Assembly: GCA_038225555.1 (NCBI GenBank)
Contig: JBBRRB010000028.1
Span: 1 to 64,000, forward strand
Direction of reading: 5' to 3'
Origin: JANXQZ01 sp038225555
GTDB taxonomy: Bacteria > Acidobacteriota > Terriglobia > Bryobacterales > Bryobacteraceae
Length of the DNA: 64,000 bases
Shown here: in pieces, positions 43,325 to 51,629 of the stretch
Layout of the letters: the number at the start of each line of letters is the position of its first letter
How positions within the stretch are numbered: the stretch's first letter is position 1
The notes under the pieces: generated by a model
Seen by the model: the letters and a program-made list of their open reading frames with translations, nothing else
Database searches by the model: none
What the model was told of the DNA's origin: nothing
Position numbers and translations under genes: made by a program

Positions 43325-44581
43325 ATGGCCAGCTTTTCCGGTTACCTGCCTGAGCTTTACATGGGGCTCTCAAGCCTCCTGGTGCATAAGCTTCGCAGCT
43401 TGCTGACCATGCTCGGCATGATCTTCGGTGTGGGCGCAGTGGTCGCAATGCTCGCAATTACAGCGGGCGCGCAAAAAGAGATGATGAGCTACATCGATCT
43501 GCTGGGCGTGAATAACATCATCATCGAAGCGAAGGAGGCGGTGGATCGCAACGAGCTCCAAACGCGCCGCGGCATATCGCCCGGGCTCACGTTCCGCGAT
43601 TACCGTGCAATCTCCGAAAACGTCCAGGGCATCGAGGCGTTGACTCCGCGCAAGCGCTTCAAGCCGCTGAAAGTTCTCCCCAAGCCGACTCAGGAAATGC
43701 CTCTGCTGATCGGCGTGGAGCCTCGCTTTCTGGAGATCAACAGCCTTCGCATGGTGGAGGGCCGCTTTTTCAGCGACGACGATAACGCCCGGTCAGCGCC
43801 CGTCTGCGTGCTCGGCGAAAGCGCCAAAGTGAACCTGCTTGGATACGATCCGGCGGAAGGCAAGTACGTAAAAATCAACGATACGTGGCTGCAAGTGATC
43901 GGCGTGCTGGCGCAGCAGGCAACGGCCGACTCCGATGTCGAGGGTCTGGAAGTAGTCGACCGCAACAACCTCATCATCGCTCCCTTGAACACCGTCATGC
44001 GGCGCTTCGAGGATAACAACAGCTACCTGCGCGACGAGATTGACGGCATCTACATCAAAGTTCAACCCAACACGGACTCCATCGAAACCGCGAGCGTGGT
44101 AAACGCGTTGCTCTCGACGACGCACAAGGACGCGGGCGACTTCAACGTGGTGGTGCCGGCCGGTTTGCTGGAGCAAAAGCGCCGCACGCAGTTCACTTTC
44201 AAAGTAGTGATGATTTGCATTGCGGGAATTTCGCTGCTCGTGGGCGGCATCGGCATTATGAACATCATGCTGGCAACCGTGCTGGAGCGAACCCGCGAGA
44301 TCGGAATTCGCCGCGCGATCGGCGCTCGACAGTCCGACATCATTCGCCAGTTTTTGATGGAGGCGGTCCTGATCTCCATTCTGGGTGGATTGATCGGCAT
44401 AGCTTTCGGCTTCACCCTCTCACGCGTAATCGCTGCCGCTGCCGGATGGTCCACCGTGGTGACTGCCACGTCAATCGGAGTCGCGTTCGGCGTCTCGGTG
44501 GGCATCGGCCTGGTGTTCGGAATTTATCCCGCCGTGCAAGCGGCCAAATTAGATCCAATCGAAGCAATCCGGTACGAATAA
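43325..44581 (+). CDS. MacB-type ABC transporter permease (FtsX family)
   Basis: A 418-residue permease. The N-terminal helix is followed by a large periplasmic MacB_PCD domain and a C-terminal FtsX region with three helices (VVMICIAGISLLVGGIGIMNIML; LMEAVLISILGGLIGIAFGFTLS; GVAFGVSVGIGLVFGIYPAVQAAKL). No ATP-binding cassette is fused. The characteristic RTREIGIRRAIGARQSDI coupling motif is intact and should contact a MacB-like ATPase that must be encoded elsewhere, since none is in the cluster. Substrates may be peptides, antibiotics or lipoproteins. Confidence 0.88.
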   Translation: MASFSGYLPELYMGLSSLLVHKLRSLLTMLGMIFGVGAVVAMLAITAGAQKEMMSYIDLLGVNNIIIEAKEAVDRNELQTRRGISPGLTFRDYRAISENVQGIEALTPRKRFKPLKVLPKPTQEMPLLIGVEPRFLEINSLRMVEGRFFSDDDNARSAPVCVLGESAKVNLLGYDPAEGKYVKINDTWLQVIGVLAQQATADSDVEGLEVVDRNNLIIAPLNTVMRRFEDNNSYLRDEIDGIYIKVQPNTDSIETASVVNALLSTTHKDAGDFNVVVPAGLLEQKRRTQFTFKVVMICIAGISLLVGGIGIMNIMLATVLERTREIGIRRAIGARQSDIIRQFLMEAVLISILGGLIGIAFGFTLSRVIAAAAGWSTVVTATSIGVAFGVSVGIGLVFGIYPAVQAAKLDPIEAIRYE

Positions 44582-44587
44582 TTCTGT

Positions 44588-46231
44588 ATGCGCCTTTATA
44601 TAGTCATTCTTTCGCTCGCAGCCTGCCTGTCAGCTCAGAAGATGGATTACGATCCCTATTTTCCCAAGCCAGCCTACTTTCGAAAGCATTTCGGGCCTGT
44701 GCCTGGTCGGGTCGAATTGCAGCCTCCTGCCCGTTTGGCGGATTTTGTCGCTGGCGATAAGCTCGAACTCTCGCTCAAAAACTATTTGGATTTGGTGATG
44801 GCCAACAACGGCGACATCACCATTCAGAAGCTTACTGTCGAGTTCAGCCGGGACGCGATCACGCGCGCCTTCTCCACCTTCGATCCTCAAGCCCTCGCGC
44901 GCTTCAGCACGGCGCGCTCGAAGAGCCTTCAGTCCGGCATCTCCACAGCGGGCGTGAGCGTGGCCGGCAACTTCATCCAAAGCCAATTGAACCAGCCGAT
45001 CAGCCTGCAATATTCGCAGACCCTGCAAACGGGAACGCAATACAACGTCGTGTTCGGCGACACCAAGACGTCTACTAATAACTCGGCTGTTACGCTGAAT
45101 CCGCAGTTGGCTTCGAATCTGAACATAAATTTGCTGCAACCGCTCATCCGGGGCCGCGGGATGTATCTTTCGCGCCTGCCGATCTCGATCGCCCGCAGCA
45201 GGCTTCGTGCGGCGGACTACGGGTTCGAAGATCAGCTAATTCAATCCATCACGGCAGCGGAGAATGCGTATTGGGATGCGGTGTCCGCGCGCGAAAACCT
45301 CCGCGTGCAAGAGGAGTCTCTCAAGCTGGCCGATGCGGCCCTGAAGCGGGCTCAAAAGGAGCTCGAACTGGGAGCGACCTCCCCGCTGGAAATCTATCAG
45401 CCTGAAGCGAATTTTGCCAACGCGCAATTAGCAGTGGTTCAGGCCCAGCATAATCTGGCGAATACGGAAAACGCCCTGCGCCGGCAAATGGGCGCCGACC
45501 TGGACTCTAAGTACCAGCGCATGCCCTTAGTTCTCACCGAACCTGTCGAGTCCATAAACGATCTGTCCACGCTGGACCCCGAAACTGCCGTCGCGCTCGG
45601 CCTGCGTAGGCGTCCCGATCTGAAGAACGCGCTCCAGAGCCTTGACGCGGACGAGCTCAACATTCGCCTGACCAACGACGCGCTCCGACCCGACCTTTCG
45701 TTTACGGCTCAGTACGGCTCGTCGGCTTTAGCCGGATACGCCTATCCCGGCTACGGCGGCCCGACAGCCCTCGTAGGCGGGATCGGCAGCACCCTGGGCA
45801 ACGTCTTGGGATTCAGCTATCCGATTTACGGCTTTGGCTTGATCCTGCGCCTCCCAATTCGAGATCGCAGAGCAAGCGCCGACTTGGCCGACGCGCTGGT
45901 TCAGAAAAAAATCGACGCACTCAGGCAACGGACTACAGAAGAGAACATTCGCTTGCAGGTGCTGAATGCAGTGAACCAAATCGACAACAGCCGCGAAAGC
46001 GTGAAGATCGCCAAGATCGCGCGAGATCTTGCCCAGAAACGCGTGGAGGCCGATCAAAAGCGCTACGAACTCGGCACCACGACGCTCTTCTTCGTGCTCG
46101 CGTCCCAGAACGATTTTGTGCTTGCCGAATCGAACCTGCTCAATCAATACATCAACTACCGCCGAAATCAAACCACCCTCCTGCAGAGGACCGGCCAGCT
46201 CTTGGAAGAACGCGGAATCGTGATCCAATAA
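44588..46231 (+). CDS. TolC-family outer-membrane efflux protein
   Basis: A 547-residue outer-membrane factor with a signal peptide (RLYIVILSLAACLSAQ). It has the duplicated TolC layout: each half has two long coiled-coil helices flanking beta-strands, e.g. AENAYWDAVSARENLRVQEESLKLADAALKRAQKELELGATSPLEIYQPEANFANAQLAVVQ in the first half, and DNSRESVKIAKIARDLAQKRVEADQKRYELGTTTLFFVLASQNDFVLAESN in the second. It closes the adaptor/permease/TolC export chain. It starts 6 bp after the permease. Confidence 0.9.
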   Translation: MRLYIVILSLAACLSAQKMDYDPYFPKPAYFRKHFGPVPGRVELQPPARLADFVAGDKLELSLKNYLDLVMANNGDITIQKLTVEFSRDAITRAFSTFDPQALARFSTARSKSLQSGISTAGVSVAGNFIQSQLNQPISLQYSQTLQTGTQYNVVFGDTKTSTNNSAVTLNPQLASNLNINLLQPLIRGRGMYLSRLPISIARSRLRAADYGFEDQLIQSITAAENAYWDAVSARENLRVQEESLKLADAALKRAQKELELGATSPLEIYQPEANFANAQLAVVQAQHNLANTENALRRQMGADLDSKYQRMPLVLTEPVESINDLSTLDPETAVALGLRRRPDLKNALQSLDADELNIRLTNDALRPDLSFTAQYGSSALAGYAYPGYGGPTALVGGIGSTLGNVLGFSYPIYGFGLILRLPIRDRRASADLADALVQKKIDALRQRTTEENIRLQVLNAVNQIDNSRESVKIAKIARDLAQKRVEADQKRYELGTTTLFFVLASQNDFVLAESNLLNQYINYRRNQTTLLQRTGQLLEERGIVIQ

Positions 46232-46256
46232 ATAAGTGGGCATCCTTCTCAGGGCG

Positions 46257-46301
46257 TGGTGGGGCAGCCAATCCTGGCTGCAGCCGGCTTTCCAGCCGGC
46301 T
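46257..46301. repeat. GC-rich inverted-repeat element upstream of mutL
   Basis: The stretch includes AGCCGGCT at 46282-46289 and again at 46294-46301, separated by TTCC. AGCCGGCT is its own reverse complement, so it forms an 8-bp stem, and an adjacent GGCTGCAGCC is also palindromic. It precedes the mutL GTG by 10 bp. No T-run follows, so it is not a classic terminator. It resembles short dispersed palindromic repeats found in acidobacterial genomes, but copy number was not checked here. Confidence 0.45.
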
Positions 46302-46311
46302 TCGGCTCCGC

Positions 46312-48168
46312 GTGGGTAAGATTCGCGTCCTCTCCGACGTAGTAGCCAACAAGATCGCTGCCGGAGAAGTAGTAGAGCGGCCCGCGTCGGTGGTCAAGGA
46401 GCTACTCGAAAATTCACTCGATGCTGGAGCCACGCGAATTCAGATCGAAGTCGACTCAGGTGGCCGCCGTCTCATTCGGATCGCGGACGACGGGCATGGA
46501 ATGCTCCGCGACGACGCGCTGTTAGCGTTCGAGCGTCACGCCACCAGCAAGCTGAGCGACGTGAAGGATCTACTCTCCATCGCCACTCTGGGCTTCCGCG
46601 GCGAGGCCCTCCCCTCCATCGCATCGGTCTCTCGGCTCTTGCTCGAAACCCGGTCGGGCGACGAGAACAGCGGAACGGCAGTCGAGATCGCAGGAGGCAA
46701 ATTGCTGCGCTGTGACGAACATCCAGCTCCGCCCGGCACGGTGATCACGGTGCGCGATCTCTTCTACAACGTCCCCGCGCGCAAGAAATTCCTGCGATCC
46801 GATCAAACTGAGCTGGCCCACATAGCCTCCCTCGTAACGCATTACAGTCTTGCCCATCCGCATCGGGCCTTCCAGCTTCGCAACGGCGCGGTCGACTTGC
46901 TGGACGTCACCCCCGTGGAAACTCTGCGCGAACGCGTGTACCAAGTCTTTGGGAAGCGCACGCTAGAGGATCTAACCGATCTGGGAATGATCGAAGGCGA
47001 GTTGGAAGTCCAAGGCAACGAAGAGATTGAGCGGCGAGCCTTCGCCTTGCGCGGATTCGTGTCCAATCCCCAGGTCCGCAAGCTCAATCGCAACTCGATT
47101 TACCTCTTCGTGAATGGGCGTCTGATTCGCGATCGCCTTCTGCTGCACGCGCTCTCATCTGCGTATTACAACCTGATGCCGCCCGCCTGCTACCCGTTCG
47201 CGCTGCTGTTCCTCGATTGCGACGCGGAGGAAGTGGATGTAAACGTTCACCCTTCAAAAACCGAAGTGCGCTTCCGACACGGAACCTTCGTCCACGATTT
47301 TCTGCGCGACGCCGTACGCAACGTCCTGATCACCGCCCGGCCGGCGACGGGGATTTCGATGCCAGAACAAGCCCAGCCTGCCGCAGCTTTGCCCTTCTCC
47401 GATTTCACGCAGCGCATCGAAAACGAACAGTTCGTGTCCATGCCGGATGTGGACCAGGCGAACGAGCGCCCGGAAGATCTGCCTGTATTCACGATCAAGA
47501 CTCCGGCCAGTCCCGCGCCGCGCTTCGACTTCGCTGTGCCTGACACTCACGGGCCGATTATTTCCGCGCCGGAGGAGAGTCTCGCGTCGATTAAAGATCT
47601 TCGGCCCATCGGCCAGCTCCATAACAGTTTCATCATAGCCGCCGGTCGCGATGGCCTCTGGATTATCGATCAGCATGTTGCGCACGAGCGTATTCTGTTT
47701 GAGCAGGTTTTGAAGCAGCAAGCGCAAGGCGGAGTAGAGCGTCAGCAACTCCTCATGCCGATCATCGTTGAGGTGACCGCCGCGCAACAGATCGAATATG
47801 CGCGCTTGGCCAGTGAACTGGAGCGGTCCGGCTTTGACTCAGAGCCTTTTGGAAACCGCACCATCGCCGTAAAGGCAGCGCCCGCCGGCATCGGTCCGGC
47901 GGATATCGAGCGCGTGCTCTTCGAAATTCTAGAGACGTCCGAGCGCGAGTTGCGCAAGGCGTCAGTTGACGATGTGCGGCGGGGTTTGGCCGCATCGATT
48001 GCCTGTCGGGCTGCGATCAAGATCAACATGCGGCTGGATCAAGGCAAGATGGAATGGTTGCTCAGCGCGCTCGCGGCAACCGAGTGTCCGATGAGCTGCC
48101 CTCACGGCCGTCCCATCGCGTTGCGCTATTCCACGCACGACATTCTAAAGAGCTTCCACAGAATTTAG
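46312..48168 (+). CDS. mutL: DNA mismatch repair endonuclease MutL
   Basis: A 618-residue MutL. The GHKL ATPase motifs are clear: ELLENSLDAGA, ADDGHGM and GFRGEALPSI. The C-terminal dimerisation domain contains the endonuclease motif as DQHVAHERILFE, matching DQHA(x)2E(x)4E with Val for Ala, so it should be a latent nicking endonuclease. It couples MutS mismatch recognition to strand removal. The start is GTG at 46312 close to the repeat hairpin. mutS is not in the window. It converges with suhB, 5 bp away. Confidence 0.95.
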   Translation: MGKIRVLSDVVANKIAAGEVVERPASVVKELLENSLDAGATRIQIEVDSGGRRLIRIADDGHGMLRDDALLAFERHATSKLSDVKDLLSIATLGFRGEALPSIASVSRLLLETRSGDENSGTAVEIAGGKLLRCDEHPAPPGTVITVRDLFYNVPARKKFLRSDQTELAHIASLVTHYSLAHPHRAFQLRNGAVDLLDVTPVETLRERVYQVFGKRTLEDLTDLGMIEGELEVQGNEEIERRAFALRGFVSNPQVRKLNRNSIYLFVNGRLIRDRLLLHALSSAYYNLMPPACYPFALLFLDCDAEEVDVNVHPSKTEVRFRHGTFVHDFLRDAVRNVLITARPATGISMPEQAQPAAALPFSDFTQRIENEQFVSMPDVDQANERPEDLPVFTIKTPASPAPRFDFAVPDTHGPIISAPEESLASIKDLRPIGQLHNSFIIAAGRDGLWIIDQHVAHERILFEQVLKQQAQGGVERQQLLMPIIVEVTAAQQIEYARLASELERSGFDSEPFGNRTIAVKAAPAGIGPADIERVLFEILETSERELRKASVDDVRRGLAASIACRAAIKINMRLDQGKMEWLLSALAATECPMSCPHGRPIALRYSTHDILKSFHRI

Positions 48169-48172
48169 GACT

Positions 48173-48991
48173 CTAGCCAGAGTGCTGCGAAAAAGTTGGA
48201 AGCGGATGCCGGAACCTGCCCTGAAATACATTCCCGAACAACTCCAGCATCTGCCCGTGAACCCCGCCGTTGTCGGCTAGCAAGTGAGGCCCCATTAGGC
48301 TGGCCGGACCACCCTTCATATCCGAGCAAAGGCCGCCCGCTTCCTCGATCAGCAGAATCCCCGCCGCCATGTCCCACGGCTTTAAGCCAAACTCCCAGAA
48401 CGCATCGAGCCGCCCGCAGGCCACGTAGGCAAGATCAAGCGCGGCGGAACCCGCCCGGCGCACGCCATGAGTGGACATCGCCAGCTCGTAGTAGAAATAC
48501 ACGTTGATGTTTTGGTGACGCTTGCTGCTTGGGAACCCGGTAGCAACCAAAGTATGTTCCAGATGCGTCACAGGCGAGACGCGGATTCGATGACCATTCA
48601 AAAAAGCTCCTCCGCCCTTGTCTACCGCAAACATCTCTTGGCGCGTCGGATCGAAGATCACTCCCGCCACCAGTTCGCCCGCGCGCTCCAAGGCCAGGGT
48701 GACGTTGAAAATGGGAAAGCCATGGGCGAAATTCGTGGTCCCATCCACCGGGTCCACATACCAGCGGAAGTCCGACGCGTTCTCCGTGCCGCCCCCCTCT
48801 TCGGCCATGATCGAATGCGCTGGAAAGTGCGATTGGAGGCGCTGGACGATCAAGCGTTCCGAGGCCCGGTCCGCTTCGGTGACCAAGTCAAACTCGCCCT
48901 TTAACTCGAATGAGACCTTACCGAAGTAATCCATGAGAAGCGCGCCCGCTTCGCGAGCGATCTCGATAGCCGTCTCGAGATAACTGGCCAT
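48173..48991 (-). CDS. Inositol monophosphatase family protein (SuhB-like)
   Basis: A 272-residue IMPase. The metal-binding segment WYVDPVDGTTNFAHGFP, the upstream EEGG loop and the C-terminal WDMAAGILLIEEAGG are typical. It hydrolyses inositol monophosphate or related sugar phosphates; SuhB homologues also act in ribosome-transcription coupling, but this cannot be decided from sequence. ATG at 48989-48991 shares one base with the stop of the upstream Hfq-like gene. It is the last gene of a four-gene minus-strand run headed by the MoaD-MoaE gene. Confidence 0.9.
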   Translation of the reverse strand: MASYLETAIEIAREAGALLMDYFGKVSFELKGEFDLVTEADRASERLIVQRLQSHFPAHSIMAEEGGGTENASDFRWYVDPVDGTTNFAHGFPIFNVTLALERAGELVAGVIFDPTRQEMFAVDKGGGAFLNGHRIRVSPVTHLEHTLVATGFPSSKRHQNINVYFYYELAMSTHGVRRAGSAALDLAYVACGRLDAFWEFGLKPWDMAAGILLIEEAGGLCSDMKGGPASLMGPHLLADNGGVHGQMLELFGNVFQGRFRHPLPTFSQHSG

Positions 48992-49218
48992 CAGGCTTCG
49001 AAAAGGTACTTGATATCGTGCTTAAAAAGGAACAGATTCGGCAGATTTGGACGCGTCAATCGTATGAAATGAGCGTCGTAGAATTCGACCAGTCCTGCAA
49101 CTTCTTCGTTGTCGCTCAAGCGAACCTTCACGGGGATCTGATTCTCGATCAAATGTTTTAAATACTTGACCTCTTCGAAGGTCTGTTCCGGAGCTTTCTG
49201 TTTGGATTTTAAGGGCAT
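48991..49218 (-). CDS. hfq: Hfq-like Sm-fold RNA chaperone
   Basis: A 75-residue protein whose size and pattern match an Hfq Sm fold: helix EEVKYLKHLIENQ, then the Sm1-like stretch IPVKVRLSDNEEVAGLVEFYDAHFIRL, and the Sm2-like FKHDIKYLF, where Hfq has YKHAIS. The proximal-face Lys-His pair is conserved, so uridine binding is plausible, but the N-terminal Gln of Hfq is not evident. It would bind small RNAs and mRNA as a hexamer. It shares one base with both the upstream VWA gene's stop and the downstream phosphatase gene's start. Confidence 0.68.
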   Translation of the reverse strand: MPLKSKQKAPEQTFEEVKYLKHLIENQIPVKVRLSDNEEVAGLVEFYDAHFIRLTRPNLPNLFLFKHDIKYLFEA

Positions 49219-50141
49219 TAACGGCCTTCGAACTCTCCATAGTACCCGTTTCGCGTGATCGCCCGCAAACCCGGCTCGCTGACAGTAAGCTTTATGGAGT
49301 GAAATCGGTCTTTGGTCAAGGGCACGTTTCGAGGATAAAACCCGACTAGATATTGGGTCCTCAACTCGCGCAGGATGTCTGAAAACGCCGTATCCAGTTC
49401 GGCACCAGCAGAGGGGAGGAAAATTCGGCCGCCCGTTCCCGCCGCGAAGGTCGTGAGAGCGTGTTCGCCGCCGAGATTGCGACCGGCGTCGTTCTGGATG
49501 GGTATTACGACGACAGGATAGATTACCGCGTCGGCAAGTTGGATCGCCTGCAGGGCATCGTGGAACGACTTTGCGCTAGTCGTGTCTCCTCCATCCGTTA
49601 CCACGATCAGCACGTGTCTGCCTTCGCGCGTCTCTAGGTCGCGCGCAGCGAGGTAGATGGCATCGTAGAGCGAGGTGCCGCCTTCGGACTTAAGCTGCTT
49701 CAAACTGCTTTCCAACCTGGCCAGGCGGCGCGTATAGCTGCTGTTCAGTGTCACCCGCCAGTTGAAGCTGTAGAGAGCTACCGCGTCCTCCGCGTTCCCT
49801 TCGCGGAAGATCGTTCGCAGGAAACGTGAAACCGAATCGAGCTCGTACTTCAGTTCAATGCCGGTGGAGGCGCTGGTATCCACAAGCAGCCCCACCGACA
49901 GGGGCTGTTCCGTACGCCGCTCGAAAACCGTGACCTCTTGCCTCACGCCATTGTCGAAGACGCTGAAATCATTCTTATTCAGGCTTCCGATTAACCTTCC
50001 AGAAGCGTCCTTGACGGTTACCAGCAATCGGACAAGGTGGACGTCTACTTTGAACTGCGCGACCGTTCTCGGAAGAATCGAGGCCACCAGCAGCGCTGCG
50101 CAAATAATCCGGACTACTTGGACAGAACGGATTCGTCCCAC
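49218..50141 (-). CDS. Exported VWFA-domain protein, acidobacterial type
   Basis: A 307-residue protein with a signal peptide (RSVQVVRIICAALLVASILPRTVAQ) and an acidobacterial VWFA-related domain. The MIDAS motif is DTSAST, with later TDGGDTTSA, and the N-terminal VDVHLVRLLVTVKDASGRLIGSLNKNDFSVFDNGVRQEVTVFERR strand region is typical of the TIGR03436-like class. The role is unknown; VWA domains bind proteins in a metal-dependent way. GTG 50139-50141 follows a GAGGGTGA ribosome site and overlaps the moaDE gene by 28 bp. It is strongly diagnostic of Acidobacteria. Confidence 0.85.
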   Translation of the reverse strand: MGRIRSVQVVRIICAALLVASILPRTVAQFKVDVHLVRLLVTVKDASGRLIGSLNKNDFSVFDNGVRQEVTVFERRTEQPLSVGLLVDTSASTGIELKYELDSVSRFLRTIFREGNAEDAVALYSFNWRVTLNSSYTRRLARLESSLKQLKSEGGTSLYDAIYLAARDLETREGRHVLIVVTDGGDTTSAKSFHDALQAIQLADAVIYPVVVIPIQNDAGRNLGGEHALTTFAAGTGGRIFLPSAGAELDTAFSDILRELRTQYLVGFYPRNVPLTKDRFHSIKLTVSEPGLRAITRNGYYGEFEGR

Positions 50142-50833
50142 TCACCCTCGACCCATACCTCGCCGTCGGAAAAATGCTCCTTCTTCCAAATAGGCACCAG
50201 CCGCTTCAAACGATCAATGCCTTGGAGGGCGGCCTCGAAAGCGGGCTTTCGATGGGGTGCGGTGACCACAATCGCGACGCTCGCCTCTCCGATATCCATA
50301 CGTCCAAGGCGATGAACCATGGCAATGCGCCCAATTGCCATTTGGCTCGCGATTTCGCGGCCGATATCTGCCATGGTTTTAATGGCCATTGTCTCGTAAC
50401 ACTCGTAATCGAGAAACTTCGTCGAGCGGCCTTTCGTGTTGTTTCGCACCACACCCTCGAAATTCACGACCGCCCCATCTTCGCCGCGGACAATTTGACG
50501 TGCAATTTGAGAACTGTCGATCGGTTCGCGCGTAAGGGCAAAAAAGTGCCCTTCCGGCTGATCGGCGATTTCGTGGGTGTAGCGGCCGGATCCGCCGCTC
50601 ACGGGTGGAAGAAAGGCGATCTCATCGCCGTCGTAGACGGGAGTAGAGCGATCTGAAAATTGCTGATTGCGCGCAAAAACGATGCTGGAAGAAATTTGTA
50701 AAAGGCGGGGAAATTCACGCGCATAGCGGTCAAAGATGGCCGCTAACGGCTCGGGGCCATCTAGCTCCAGACGGTCTTCGGCACGCCCGGTGATGTCTCT
50801 TAACATGCCGAAAAATAACACTTTGACGCGCAC
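50114..50833 (-). CDS. Fused MoaD-MoaE molybdopterin synthase
   Basis: A 239-residue protein fusing MoaD (about residues 1-81) to MoaE (from about 88). The MoaD part has the ubiquitin-like pattern and reaches the Gly-Gly at residues 80-81, which is normally the free C-terminus carrying the thiocarboxylate. Here it continues as SGRYTHEIADQPEGHFF into MoaE, which has the lysine-bearing PIWKKEHFSDG. Converting precursor Z to molybdopterin would need cleavage after the Gly-Gly, as reported for MoaX-like fusions. The start is GTG at 50833. It overlaps the VWA gene by 28 bp. Confidence 0.87.
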   Translation of the reverse strand: MRVKVLFFGMLRDITGRAEDRLELDGPEPLAAIFDRYAREFPRLLQISSSIVFARNQQFSDRSTPVYDGDEIAFLPPVSGGSGRYTHEIADQPEGHFFALTREPIDSSQIARQIVRGEDGAVVNFEGVVRNNTKGRSTKFLDYECYETMAIKTMADIGREIASQMAIGRIAMVHRLGRMDIGEASVAIVVTAPHRKPAFEAALQGIDRLKRLVPIWKKEHFSDGEVWVEGEWDESVLSK

Positions 50834-50872
50834 GCTTGTATACTATCAGACTGTCTCGGAAGCGGCCGGGTT

Positions 50873-51553
50873 TCAATGATCGCGGATGGGCAGAGTGTCT
50901 TGCTGAGCCATCTGGGGTCCCTTGGCTTTAAAGGCCCAAATCCAGACGCATAAGCACAATATTTCACAGCAGTACGTGAGCAAATTGGGAACCCATGCGG
51001 TCGATACAGGCGCGTAGAGTCGAAGGGTTATCCCGATTACCTCGCCAGAAACCTGCACGCCGATGCCGGCGCTTACGAGCATGAGTTGATAGTCGATCTC
51101 CGTGTTTTGCATGAGCACGCCCCAAAGCACGAAATTTAGGATCTCCTCTCCGAAGCTGAGGTTTCGAGTTACTTGCGTAAGCCAATGGTTGGTGCGCGGC
51201 TCGTGAAAGAGAACCAGAGAGACCACGGCTACACAGATCATGAAAGCGAGCAGTCCGCACGCCGCGGCTGTTTGGTAGGGCCTACCGGCCAGAGCCTCAC
51301 GGATTAGAAGAACGATGATAAGCGTGATGCCAAGGTGAGCTAGAAAGTCGCCCATCCAATACCACTTCAAAAATAGACTATTCGAATGCAGATAGAATAA
51401 CGCGAAGTTTGAGCCGGAAGCTAATAATATCTGAAGGAGACAGAAGAAGAAGATAAGAGGGAACCGCTTGAAGGGACCCCGCAGCAAATAAAAGATTACT
51501 GCGATATTCAGAACCAGAGAACCGGCATACTGCGCGAACGCGAAAAAGGGCAT
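50873..51553 (-). CDS. Multi-pass membrane protein of unknown function
   Basis: A 226-residue protein with six or seven hydrophobic segments, such as AGSLVLNIAVIFYLLRG, LIFFFCLLQILLAS, LGITLIIVLLIREAL, AACGLLAFMICVAVVSLVLF and LLTYCCEILCLCVWIWAF. No known domain is recognised. The start is ATG at 51551-51553. Its stop is 39 bp upstream of the moaDE GTG, so it may be in the same run. The tiny repeat protein upstream ends 76 bp away. Confidence 0.7.
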   Translation of the reverse strand: MPFFAFAQYAGSLVLNIAVIFYLLRGPFKRFPLIFFFCLLQILLASGSNFALFYLHSNSLFLKWYWMGDFLAHLGITLIIVLLIREALAGRPYQTAAACGLLAFMICVAVVSLVLFHEPRTNHWLTQVTRNLSFGEEILNFVLWGVLMQNTEIDYQLMLVSAGIGVQVSGEVIGITLRLYAPVSTAWVPNLLTYCCEILCLCVWIWAFKAKGPQMAQQDTLPIRDH

Positions 51554-51629
51554 GAGCTAGGCTCTGGCGCAGGTCCCGCCCGGGGCGGGCCGCATCATGA
51601 TTGCAGCCGCCCAAGGCGAGGGACGAGTC

